Assembly (NCBI GenBank): GCA_025454125.1
Contig: JALOPA010000053.1
Location: 1-8,412, forward strand
Length of the DNA: 8,412 nucleotides
Direction: 5' to 3'
From: Thermodesulfobacteriota bacterium
GTDB taxonomy: Bacteria > Desulfobacterota > DSM-4660 > Desulfatiglandales > HGW-15
The notes under the pieces: generated by a model
Told to the model about the DNA's origin: nothing
The model's input: the letters and a program-made list of their open reading frames with translations, nothing else
The model's database searches: none
Part shown: positions 1 to 8,412 of the stretch, one piece after another
How positions within the stretch are numbered: the first letter of the stretch is position 1
Layout of the letters: each line of letters begins with the position of its first letter
Made by a program: the position numbers and the translations under genes

Positions 1-1410
1 ATGAAGACTCCCGGGGTGAAATATTGTTCCTCGGTCCTCGGCTTCAACATGCTCAGCCAGGTACAGAACACCTACAGCGCCTTCTTCTTCATCTCGCTTG
101 AAGAGTGGGCCGAGCGGAAGGAGCCGGGGGCGCAGTACGAGGCCATCAAGGCGTCCATATCCAAGAGGATGGCCGGAATTCCCGGAGCCATAGGCTTTGC
201 GTTCCCGCCGCCTGCCATCATGGGGGTCGGCACTTCGGGCGGGGTCACCTTCATCCTTGAAGACCGAGCCGGCAAGGACATCGCTTTCCTGGCGGAGAAT
301 ACCGACAAGTTCCTGGCCGAAGCGCGCAAACGGCCGGAGCTTGCCCGGGTCACCACCACGTTCCTTCCCAATGTGCCGCAGCTCTATGTGGATGTGGACA
401 GGGACAAGGTGCTCAAGCAGGGGGTCAACATCTCGGATGTGTACAAGGTCCTCCAATGCTTCATGGGGAGCGGCTTCATCAACTACTTCAACCGCTTCGG
501 CCGCCAGTGGCAAGTGTTCCTCCAGGCCGAGGGGGACTACAGGACCAATATCGAGAACATCGGCCAGTTCTACGTGCGCAACAGCGCGGGAGAATCGGTT
601 CCCCTTGCAGCGCTCACCTCGGTCCGCAACATCTACGGCCCTGAGTTCACCATGCGCTACAATCTCTACCGTTCGGCCCAGATCAATGCGACCGCAGCCC
701 CGGGCTACAGCTCGGCCCAGGCCATGAGGGCTCTGGAGGAAGTCTTCAGCCAGACCATGCCCAGGGAGATGGGGTATGACTACTCAGGCATGTCGTTCCA
801 GGAGAAGAAAGCGCAGGAAGGGGTTTCCGCAGCGGCCATCTTCGGCTTCTCTTTCCTCTGCGTCTTCCTGATTCTGGCAGCCCAGTACGAGAGCTGGTCG
901 CTCCCCTTCTCGGTGCTCCTCGGCACTCCCATTGCCGTGGCCGGAGCCTTTGGCGGTCTGTTGTTGCGGAATTTCGAAAATAACGTCTATGCCCAGATCG
1001 GCCTGGTCATGCTCATCGGCCTGGCGGCGAAGAATGCGATCCTCATTGTCGAGTTCGCCAAGATGGAATATGAAAAAGGTGAGAGCCTCACCGAAGCGGC
1101 ACTGAACGGAGCCAGGCTGCGCCTTCGCCCGATTCTCATGACGAGCTTTGCGTTTATCTTGGGCTGCGTGCCGCTGGCCGTCGCGAGCGGAGCTGGTGCG
1201 ATTTCGCGCCAGGTCATGGGCACGGCGGTCATCGGCGGCATGGGAGCCGCGTCTGTCATTGCCATCTTCCTCATCCCGGTGACCTTCTACGTGGTGGAGA
1301 AGCTCGGGCACAGAGGGGACACCGGCGCCCATCCCAAACCGGGCGGCCCCGCGGGTGAGGGGTCACCAGCAGAGTCCTCCGCCGGAAAGGAGGGAAGCCA
1401 CCATGAATAA
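1..1410 (+). CDS. RND (HAE1/AcrB-type) efflux pump, C-terminal half; 5' part lies outside the window
   Basis: Proton-driven inner-membrane pump subunit of a tripartite drug or hydrophobe exporter. The 469 visible residues correspond to roughly AcrB residue 600 to the end, so the ATG at position 1 is an internal Met, not the start. Residues 1-270 are the second periplasmic porter/docking half (compare GMSFQEKKAQEG near 262-273 with the AcrB GMSYQER motif). Five hydrophobic segments follow (about 277-294, 301-322, 332-352, 375-395, 404-432), matching TM8-TM12. The signature GLAAKNAILIVEFA carries Lys344, equivalent to the proton-relay Lys940 of AcrB, and RLRPILMTSFAFILG follows. The tail after about residue 435 is Gly/Pro/Ser-rich and not conserved. 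The stop overlaps the next gene by 8 nt, implying translational coupling to the outer-membrane channel. A membrane-fusion protein gene is expected upstream. Substrate cannot be told from sequence. Confidence 0.96.
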   Translation: MKTPGVKYCSSVLGFNMLSQVQNTYSAFFFISLEEWAERKEPGAQYEAIKASISKRMAGIPGAIGFAFPPPAIMGVGTSGGVTFILEDRAGKDIAFLAENTDKFLAEARKRPELARVTTTFLPNVPQLYVDVDRDKVLKQGVNISDVYKVLQCFMGSGFINYFNRFGRQWQVFLQAEGDYRTNIENIGQFYVRNSAGESVPLAALTSVRNIYGPEFTMRYNLYRSAQINATAAPGYSSAQAMRALEEVFSQTMPREMGYDYSGMSFQEKKAQEGVSAAAIFGFSFLCVFLILAAQYESWSLPFSVLLGTPIAVAGAFGGLLLRNFENNVYAQIGLVMLIGLAAKNAILIVEFAKMEYEKGESLTEAALNGARLRLRPILMTSFAFILGCVPLAVASGAGAISRQVMGTAVIGGMGAASVIAIFLIPVTFYVVEKLGHRGDTGAHPKPGGPAGEGSPAESSAGKEGSHHE

Positions 1411-2863
1411 GAGGAACTTTCGAAAAATCTTCCCAAAGATCGTGTTCGCCTCGATCCTCTTTTCCCTCCTCACCGGCTGCATGGTCGGGCCCGATTACCA
1501 GCGGCCGGCGGTTGACGCGCCTCAGAACTGGCGCTTTGAGGAAAAGGCAGCCAAAGACGTGATCAACACTCTCTGGTGGGAGCAGTTCAATGACCCTGTG
1601 CTCAACGACCTGATTCAGGTTGCCCTCCAGGAGAACAAGGACATAAAGATTGCTGCGGCGAGAGTCGAACAGTTCCTCGGGCAGTACGGAACCACCCGTG
1701 CCGCGCTCTTCCCTCAGGTCGGCATCGGAGCCACGGGTGGCAGGCAGCGGCTGAGCCAGACCACGGGTCCCGTCCCTTATGAACGGGATCCGGGTCTCAA
1801 CACATCGTTCGACAATTACGAAATCTATGTGAATGTAAACTGGGAGATCGACCTTTGGGGAAAAATCAGGCGGGCCACAGAGGCGGCACGGGCGAACCTC
1901 CTGAGCACCGAAGAGGCGCGCCGGTCCGTCATCCTCACTCTTGTCACTGCAGTGGCCAACTCCTATGTGAACCTCCGGGATCTCGACAAGCAGCTTGTGC
2001 TGACGAGGGAGACCGCTAAAAGCTACAAAGAAACCTACGATCTTTTCAGCCTTCGGTTCAAGTATGGGATTGTCTCAGATATGGAGGTCAGCCAGACAAA
2101 GGCTCAATATGAACAGGCCCTGGCGAATATTCCCGTGTTCCAGAAGGCGATTGCCCAGCAGGAAAACGCCTTGAGTGTGCTTCTGGGACGGAACCCAGGT
2201 TCCATCCCCAGGGGAAAGAGTATCGATGAACTCAAGCCGCCAGCTGTCCCAGCGGGACTGCCTTCGGATCTCCTTCTGAACCGGCCCGACGTCCGCCAGG
2301 CCGAAGAAAACCTCATAGCGGCCAATGCCAACATCGGTGTGGCCAAGGCGGCCTATTACCCGACCATTTCCCTCACCGGGCTGTTTGGTTTTGCGAGCAT
2401 GGACCTGTCGAATCTGTTTCAGGGGTCTTCCAAGATTTGGAGCTACGCGGTCCCGGTGAGCGCTCCGATCTTCACGGCAGGGGCGATCGAAGGCCAGGTC
2501 CGATCGGCCGAAGCCTTGCAGCAACAGACGCTGGTGCGCTATCAACAGGTCATCCAGACGGCATTCCGGGAGGTCGACGACAGCCTCGTGGACCATCAGC
2601 AGACAAGGGAACAGCTGGCCGCCCTTGGCCGAGAAACCGCATCCCTGAGGGACTATGTACGGCTCGCCCGGTTGCGATATGACAACGGCTACACCAGCTA
2701 TCTCGAGGTGCTCTACGCGCAGACCCTTCTCTACAATTCGGAAATTCTGTACACCACAGCGCAGGGAACCCTTTTCCAGTCGCTGGTGAACCTCTACAAA
2801 TCCATGGGCGGCGGCTGGGTCGTGGAAGCGGACCAGCTCACCGGCGTGGCGTCCACCAAGTAG
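1403..2863 (+). CDS. NodT/OprM-family outer-membrane efflux lipoprotein
   Basis: Outer-membrane channel of the tripartite pump whose inner-membrane subunit is encoded just upstream; expected to form a trimeric beta-barrel with a periplasmic alpha-tunnel. I start it at the ATG at 1403, preceded by AAAGGAGGG with good spacing. An in-frame ATG at 1355 would add 16 residues ahead of the signal peptide and lacks support. The 486-residue product begins with a basic N-terminus, a hydrophobic stretch (about 12-23) and the lipobox LLTGC, so Cys26 should be lipidated; the mature start CMVGPDYQRP is typical of the family. Two OEP repeats follow. LLNRPDVR at 290-298, followed by EENLIAANANIGVAKA and YYPTISLTG, is the classic OprM/NodT signature. 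Length is normal for the family. The substrate is unknown. Confidence 0.95.
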   Translation: MNKRNFRKIFPKIVFASILFSLLTGCMVGPDYQRPAVDAPQNWRFEEKAAKDVINTLWWEQFNDPVLNDLIQVALQENKDIKIAAARVEQFLGQYGTTRAALFPQVGIGATGGRQRLSQTTGPVPYERDPGLNTSFDNYEIYVNVNWEIDLWGKIRRATEAARANLLSTEEARRSVILTLVTAVANSYVNLRDLDKQLVLTRETAKSYKETYDLFSLRFKYGIVSDMEVSQTKAQYEQALANIPVFQKAIAQQENALSVLLGRNPGSIPRGKSIDELKPPAVPAGLPSDLLLNRPDVRQAEENLIAANANIGVAKAAYYPTISLTGLFGFASMDLSNLFQGSSKIWSYAVPVSAPIFTAGAIEGQVRSAEALQQQTLVRYQQVIQTAFREVDDSLVDHQQTREQLAALGRETASLRDYVRLARLRYDNGYTSYLEVLYAQTLLYNSEILYTTAQGTLFQSLVNLYKSMGGGWVVEADQLTGVASTK

Positions 2864-2867
2864 TCAC

Positions 2868-2872
2868 GGGAG
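2868..2872 (+). promoter_or_regulatory. Ribosome-binding site deciding the TTG start of pyk
   Basis: GGGAG lies 7 nt before the TTG at 2880. The TTG-initiated reading places KTKIVCTIGPAS at residues 8-19, the normal N-terminal position in pyruvate kinases. The next in-frame ATG codons fall inside that conserved domain, so the TTG start is the reasonable choice. Confidence 0.65.
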
Positions 2873-2879
2873 TCCGCAC

Positions 2880-4310
2880 TTGAAAGCTTTACCGCCGAAC
2901 AAAACCAAGATCGTTTGCACCATCGGACCGGCATCTGAATCCCAGCCGGTGATGGAGCAGATGCTGCTTGCAGGGATGAATGTGGCTCGGCTCAACTTCT
3001 CGCACGGGGACTTCGAAAGCCACAAAAGGGTGATCGACACCCTGCGCTCCGCATCCCGCGCCACAGGACGACGGGTGGCCATCATGGCGGATCTGAGCGG
3101 CCCAAAAATGCGCATCGGCAAGCTCAGGGAAGAGCCGGTGGAATTGAGCTCCGGGGATGTCTTCACGCTGACTACCCAGGAAATCCTCGGAAATGGGACC
3201 AGGGCTTCGGTCAGTTTTCCACGGCTTCCCAAGGCGGTCAAATCAGGAGACGCCCTCTACCTGAATGACGGCTTCATCCAGTTGGAAGTCCTTCAGGTCG
3301 AGGGGGGCGAGGTTCGCTGCAAGGTGATTGTGGGCGGCGAGCTGCGTTCCCGCAAGGGGTTGAATCTCCCGGGCATCGACTTGGGGATCACGGCCTTCAC
3401 GGACCGGGACAGGGAGTGTCTGCGGTTTGCCATGGAGCAGGGCGTGGATGCGGTCAGCCAATCCTTTGTCGAGTCCGGGGAGGACATCAAGGCTGTCCGC
3501 GAGGCGGCGAGGGCGCTTGGCCGCAATCCCTTCATCATCGCCAAGATCGAGCGCAGCAGGGCTCTGGAAAGGATAGAGAGCATCTTCCAGGAGGCGGATG
3601 GCATCATGATCGCCCGGGGGGACCTGGGGGTGGAAATACCAATCGAGCAGATGGCCGTCACCCAGAAGCGGCTGATGCGGCAGGCCAACCGGCTGGGGAA
3701 ACCCGTGATCACGGCGACGCAAATGCTCGAATCCATGACCACATACCGTCGCCCCACTCGGGCCGAAGCGACCGATGTGGCGAATGCCATCCTCGACGGT
3801 ACGGATTGCGTGATGCTGTCAGGCGAGTCGGCCATGGGGAAGTATCCAGTGGAGGCTGTTTTGATGCTCGCAAAGATTGCGGCAGCCATCGAGCCCCACC
3901 GCCATCGGCTCACGGTGGAGGAGATGTTCCAGGGGGTGGATCTGAAGGGTAAACTTCAGCCGGCCCACCTGATTGCGATCGGTGTCGAGGCGAGTCTGGA
4001 ATACGCTTCTCCGGCTGCCGTGTTCGTCCCCACAAGGAGCGGTGCCACCGCAAGAAGCCTTGCGCGCTTCCGGCTTCCGGTGTGGATCGTGGGTGTCAGC
4101 TCCCAGGAACCCACCTGCCAAACGCTCCAATTCTCCTACGGCGTGCATCCGGTCCATGAAAGCGAACACCCGGAGGACTGGAAGGCTTATACGAGAAAGT
4201 GGGTCGAAGATCATGGCCTTGACGGTCATCTTGTGATCCTTACGGAAGGCCCTTCCACCAAGCACCCGGACGCAAACCATCGGATGGAACTGGTGGAGTT
4301 GAAGAAGTAA
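2880..4310 (+). CDS. pyk: Pyruvate kinase
   Basis: Cytosolic enzyme transferring phosphate from PEP to ADP, giving pyruvate and ATP. The 476 residues are full length: N-terminal strand and (beta/alpha)8 A domain (about 8-74 and 178-350), B lid domain (about 75-175) and C regulatory domain (about 350-476). Visible active-site motifs are TKIVCTIGPAS, MNVARLNFSHG (Arg37, Asn39, Ser41), IIAKIER (catalytic Lys222, metal ligand Glu224), ARGDLGVEIP (metal ligand Asp248), KPVITATQMLESM (Thr280), and a following PTRAEATDVANA and MLSGESAMGKYP stretch. At the monovalent-cation site it reads DLSGPKMRI instead of DTKGPEIRT, the pattern of K+-independent pyruvate kinases. Start is TTG with GGGAG 7 nt upstream. 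It lies 16 nt after the efflux channel gene with no terminator between, and a strong terminator-like repeat begins 3 nt after its stop. Confidence 0.97.
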   Translation: MKALPPNKTKIVCTIGPASESQPVMEQMLLAGMNVARLNFSHGDFESHKRVIDTLRSASRATGRRVAIMADLSGPKMRIGKLREEPVELSSGDVFTLTTQEILGNGTRASVSFPRLPKAVKSGDALYLNDGFIQLEVLQVEGGEVRCKVIVGGELRSRKGLNLPGIDLGITAFTDRDRECLRFAMEQGVDAVSQSFVESGEDIKAVREAARALGRNPFIIAKIERSRALERIESIFQEADGIMIARGDLGVEIPIEQMAVTQKRLMRQANRLGKPVITATQMLESMTTYRRPTRAEATDVANAILDGTDCVMLSGESAMGKYPVEAVLMLAKIAAAIEPHRHRLTVEEMFQGVDLKGKLQPAHLIAIGVEASLEYASPAAVFVPTRSGATARSLARFRLPVWIVGVSSQEPTCQTLQFSYGVHPVHESEHPEDWKAYTRKWVEDHGLDGHLVILTEGPSTKHPDANHRMELVELKK

Positions 4311-4320
4311 GAGAAAAAAT

Positions 4321-4432
4321 GGTTCAGGGTGCACGGTACAAGGTGCAAGGTGCACGGAGAAGGGTACAAGGTACAGGGTGCAAGGTGCACGGAGAAGGGT
4401 CCACGGCTCACGGTGCAAGGTCCACGGCACAT
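4321..4432 (+). repeat. Tandem array of 16 degenerate GGTNCAN heptamers
   Basis: The stretch divides without a gap into sixteen 7-nt units, consensus GGTGCAA or GGTGCAC, with variants such as GGTACAA, GGTCCAC, GGTTCAG and GGAGAAG. The register never slips. Units 3-6 and 8-11 are nearly identical in order, giving a 35-nt higher-order period (exact 24-nt match starting at 4342 and at 4377). It lies wholly between pyk and eno. A - strand reading frame crosses it but gives only a His/Pro/Leu-rich periodic peptide. The pattern resembles in style the heptanucleotide STRR repeats known from cyanobacteria, though the unit differs. Confidence 0.93.
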
Positions 4433-4465
4433 AGACAACACATTCAGCCGGAAGGAACGCAGTAT
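4416..4465 (+). repeat. First copy of a dispersed repeat (heptamer end plus core)
   Basis: These 50 nt match 8363-8412 at 46 of 50 positions in the same orientation. The match covers the last two heptamers and the start of the non-heptamer core (from AGACAACA at 4433). Because the second copy runs off the window, the full length of the shared unit is unknown. The core continues to 4480 here and contains a short hairpin, TATCC-AGGT-GGATA (4463-4476). Confidence 0.9.
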
Positions 4466-4480
4466 CCAGGTGGATAATGG

Positions 4481-4515
4481 GTTTGCCGTGAACCGTGTGC
4501 CGTGAACCGTGAACC
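4481..4515 (-). repeat. Five heptamers in inverted orientation, closing the element
   Basis: Read on the + strand the units are GTTTGCC, GTGAACC, GTGTGCC, GTGAACC, GTGAACC; on the - strand they become GGTTCAC-type units, the same family as the array at 4321-4432. The element is therefore direct heptamers, a 48-nt core (4433-4480), then inverted heptamers, with ends that pair. Confidence 0.88.
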
Positions 4516-4538
4516 ATTTTTTTTCAGTACTCCATCAC

Positions 4539-4567
4539 TTCAACCCATGAAAGAGGCCATCATTATA
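4539..4567 (+). promoter_or_regulatory. Weak candidate sigma-70 promoter for eno
   Basis: After the terminator-like element, eno needs its own promoter or readthrough. TTCAAC (4539-4544) and ATTATA (4562-4567) are 17 nt apart; both are poor matches to consensus (TATAAG at 4564-4569 is an alternative -10). This is the most AT-rich part of the leader. Treat as a guess from position and composition. Confidence 0.25.
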
Positions 4568-4599
4568 AGAAGGAAGTGCAGGGCGACCGATATTCTTGA

Positions 4600-7012
<2,413 letters not shown>

Positions 7013-7055
7013 CCGGGGAGCTGAAGGAAAACAGGGGTTGAGAAGGTGGCCAACA

Positions 7056-7071
7056 ACCTCCATTCGGAGGT
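7056..7071. repeat. Small perfect hairpin in the gap-fba spacer
   Basis: ACCTCC (7056-7061) and GGAGGT (7066-7071) flank a 4-nt ATTC loop. No T-run follows, so it is not a convincing terminator. GAATGAC at 7072-7078 is also the reverse complement of GTCATTC at 7111-7117, which could extend pairing toward the next palindrome. Confidence 0.5.
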
Positions 7072-7110
7072 GAATGACCGAAACCTATGTCGAAACCGGA
7101 GGTTTGGGAT

Positions 7111-7179
7111 GTCATTCCCGCGCAGGCGGGAATCCAGTGCGTCGGGGCTTTTCTGGACTCCCGCCTGCGCGGGAGTGAC
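7111..7179. repeat. Inverted pair of REP/dRS3-like palindromes
   Basis: Two 27-nt arms (7111-7137 and 7153-7179) are inverted repeats matching at 25 of 27 positions around a 15-nt spacer. Each arm is itself palindromic: the left holds ATTCCC-8 nt-GGGAAT (7114-7133), exactly the dRS3 pattern known from Neisseria; the right holds ACTCCC-8 nt-GGGAGT (7157-7176). It sits in the 254-nt spacer between gap and fba, with no T-run after it. Similar palindromes are scattered through intergenic DNA in many proteobacteria. It could stabilise the 3' end of the eno-gap mRNA, but that is inference. The rest of 7013-7266 shows no gene. Confidence 0.85.
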
Positions 7180-7266
7180 GTTCTCGCCGGTCCTGAGCCC
7201 CCCATTGCCAAAAGATGCAAGCCGTCGGACAGCTCGTAATGCCTTTGGACAGACTAAGGAGGACGT

Positions 7267-8292
7267 ATGCCGGTAGCCGATTTCAAGATCTACTGCAAAA
7301 TGCTTGAAAGGGCGCGGGAGGGACGTTTTGCCTATCCCGCCATCAACGTGACGTCGCTCACGACCGCCAATGCTGTGCTCAAGGGGCTGGCAGAGACCAA
7401 GAGCGACGGGATCATCCAGGTCTCGACAGGGGGCGGAGCCTTTGCTTCGGGCTCGTCGGTGAAGGACATGGCCCTCGGGGCCATCTCCATCGCCGAGCAC
7501 GTCCATCGTGCGGCGGAACGCTACCCGATCTATGTCGCTCTGCACACAGACCACTGCCAGGCGGACAAACTCGATAAACTGGTCATCCCACTCGTGGAGG
7601 AGACCGAAAGGCGGCGGGCAGGCGGGAGGCCCAACCTCTTCAGCAGCCACATGTTCGACGGAAGCGCCCTGCCCCTCAAGGAGAACCTCGACATTGCGGT
7701 CAAGCTTCTGGAGCGGTTTCAGAAAAGCGATCTGATCCTCGAGATCGAAGCGGGCGTGGTGGGCGGAGAGGAAGATGGCGTGTCGGGCAAGGCTGGGGCC
7801 AAGCTCTACACGACGCCCGAGGACACCCTCGAGGTCGCCCGGCGCCTCAATTCAATCAAGGGCGGCCGATATCTGCTCGCCGCGACCTTCGGCAATGTCC
7901 ACGGGGTTTACAAGCCCGGACAGGTCAAACTGAAACCGTCGATTCTGAAAGACTGCCAGGACGCTGTGGTGAAGGAGTTTGGTGAGAAGGCACGCTTCTA
8001 CCTCGTTTTTCACGGCGGATCAGGATCGGAACTCCGCGACATCCACGAGGCGATCGACTACGGCGTGGTCAAGATGAACATCGACACGGACACGCAGTAC
8101 GCCTTCACCCGTCCGATCGCGGACCACATGCTGAAGCACTACGATGGCGTCCTGAAGGTCGATGGCGAGGTGGGAAACAAGAAGACCTATGATCCCCGCG
8201 AATACCTGGGCTTGGCCGAGGCTTCCATGGCCGAGCGCGTCAAGCAGGCGGTTAAGGATCTGCGGGGCGTGGGAAAAACATTGTTCCAGTGA
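7267..8292 (+). CDS. fba: Class IIA fructose-bisphosphate aldolase
   Basis: Zinc-dependent aldolase joining or splitting fructose 1,6-bisphosphate and DHAP plus glyceraldehyde 3-phosphate; cytosolic. ATG at 7267 follows AAGGAGG (7256-7262). The 341 residues are full length for class IIA, and the sequence resembles the Mycobacterium tuberculosis enzyme more than the E. coli one, from memory. Visible residues: LHTDHC with catalytic Asp95 and zinc ligand His96, LEIEAGVVGGEEDGV (Glu161 and the Glu168-Glu169 loop), zinc ligands His212 (FGNVHGVYKPG) and His249 (FHGGSGS), and the substrate-binding KMNIDTDTQYAF (Asn271, Asp273). No class I Schiff-base features are present. It is separated from gap by 254 nt holding palindromes; I found no clear promoter there, so readthrough from eno-gap or an unrecognised promoter is possible. 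Confidence 0.97.
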   Translation: MPVADFKIYCKMLERAREGRFAYPAINVTSLTTANAVLKGLAETKSDGIIQVSTGGGAFASGSSVKDMALGAISIAEHVHRAAERYPIYVALHTDHCQADKLDKLVIPLVEETERRRAGGRPNLFSSHMFDGSALPLKENLDIAVKLLERFQKSDLILEIEAGVVGGEEDGVSGKAGAKLYTTPEDTLEVARRLNSIKGGRYLLAATFGNVHGVYKPGQVKLKPSILKDCQDAVVKEFGEKARFYLVFHGGSGSELRDIHEAIDYGVVKMNIDTDTQYAFTRPIADHMLKHYDGVLKVDGEVGNKKTYDPREYLGLAEASMAERVKQAVKDLRGVGKTLFQ

Positions 8293-8337
8293 AGGCAATA
8301 AGAATTTTGGACGCATGGGTCAAGGCGCAGGCAGAAA

Positions 8338-8412
8338 GGTGTAAGGTTCAAGGTGCACGGTACAAGGTCCACGGCATATAGACAACAGATTCAGCCAGAA
8401 GGAACGAAGTAT
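8338..8412 (+). repeat. Second copy of the heptamer element, cut by the window end
   Basis: Six clear heptamers (GGTGTAA, GGTTCAA, GGTGCAC, GGTACAA, GGTCCAC, GGCATAT) run from 8338 to 8379. Decayed units can be traced back to about 8317. The core then starts (AGACAACA at 8380) and matches the first copy at 30 of 33 positions until the window ends. It lies about 45 nt after the fba stop, in the same orientation as the copy after pyk. If the inverted arm and T-tract are also present beyond the edge, it would terminate fba transcription. No T-tract or A-tract is visible here. Confidence 0.9.

Larger units (their letters stand above)
4314..4524. terminator. Probable bidirectional terminator formed by the ends of the heptamer repeat element
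   Basis: The segment 4314-4336 (starting AAAAAATGGTTCA) and 4500-4522 (ending TGAACCATTTTTT) are inverted repeats matching at 21 of 23 positions, the outer 13 perfectly. Weaker pairing continues inward (12 of the next 19). On the + strand the arm runs into T8 (4517-4524); on the - strand the A6 at 4314-4319 gives the same arrangement. It begins 3 nt after the pyk stop, a natural end for an efflux-pyk transcript. The very long spacer, itself full of repeats, makes folding less certain than in a compact intrinsic terminator. The inverted repeat is seen directly; termination is inferred. Confidence 0.55.

Noticed and set aside
1..3. ATG at position 1 as the true start of the RND gene
   Set aside because: The first residues already align inside the second periplasmic half of RND pumps; the N-terminal half must be upstream.
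4321..4432. CRISPR array
   Set aside because: Units are 7 nt, contiguous and degenerate, with no spacers and no cas genes nearby.
3819..4517. Long - strand reading frame across the heptamer repeats and the end of pyk
   Set aside because: Half of it is antisense to well-conserved pyk codons and the rest is a periodic translation of the heptamers (repeated VHG/APCT-like residues). No domain or ribosome-binding site supports it.
7205..7240. Promoter for fba (TTGCCA at 7205 with CGTAAT at 7235)
   Set aside because: Spacing of 24 nt is too long for a sigma-70 promoter and no -10-like hexamer sits at 16-18 nt.

Overview
The window is about 8.4 kb of gene-dense, fairly GC-rich DNA with six protein genes, all on the + strand. 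The gene content is an HAE1-type RND pump with a NodT/OprM-type outer-membrane lipoprotein, a set of glycolytic genes, strong AGGAGG ribosome-binding sites and repeat-rich intergenic gaps. This points to a Gram-negative bacterium. The heptamer intergenic repeats and the mix of protein types feel most like a Syntrophobacter-like or other deltaproteobacterial lineage. That assignment is an impression from memory, not something the window proves.

Layout: (1) 1-1410 is the C-terminal half of an RND inner-membrane pump, cut by the window edge. It overlaps by 8 nt the outer-membrane channel gene (1403-2863). (2) Pyruvate kinase (pyk, 2880-4310) starts at a TTG only 16 nt after the channel gene. No terminator lies between them, so pyk may be read from the efflux operon. 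(3) The gap 4311-4626 holds a structured repeat: sixteen GGTNCAN heptamers, a 48-nt core, then five heptamers in inverted orientation. Its outer ends form a 23-bp inverted repeat that begins with A6 and runs into a T8 tract, so it looks like a bidirectional terminator. (4) Enolase (eno, 4627-5907) and glyceraldehyde-3-phosphate dehydrogenase (gap, 5951-7012) are 43 nt apart and probably cotranscribed. (5) The gap 7013-7266 holds a small hairpin and an inverted pair of dRS3/REP-like palindromes. (6) Class IIA fructose-bisphosphate aldolase (fba, 7267-8292) follows. (7) The window ends inside a second copy of the heptamer element, in direct orientation to the first. The eno-gap-fba block is therefore bracketed by the same repeat.

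The four enzymes cover FBP cleavage or formation (Fba), GAP oxidation (Gap), 2-phosphoglycerate/PEP interconversion (Eno) and PEP to pyruvate (Pyk). Triose-phosphate isomerase, phosphoglycerate kinase and phosphoglycerate mutase are not in the window. All but Pyk also serve gluconeogenesis. I see no new multi-gene system. The most interesting non-coding signal is the heptamer element; the most interesting protein signals are a divergent enolase, a pyruvate kinase with the K+-independent residue signature, and a GAPDH resembling the kinetoplastid glycosomal type.
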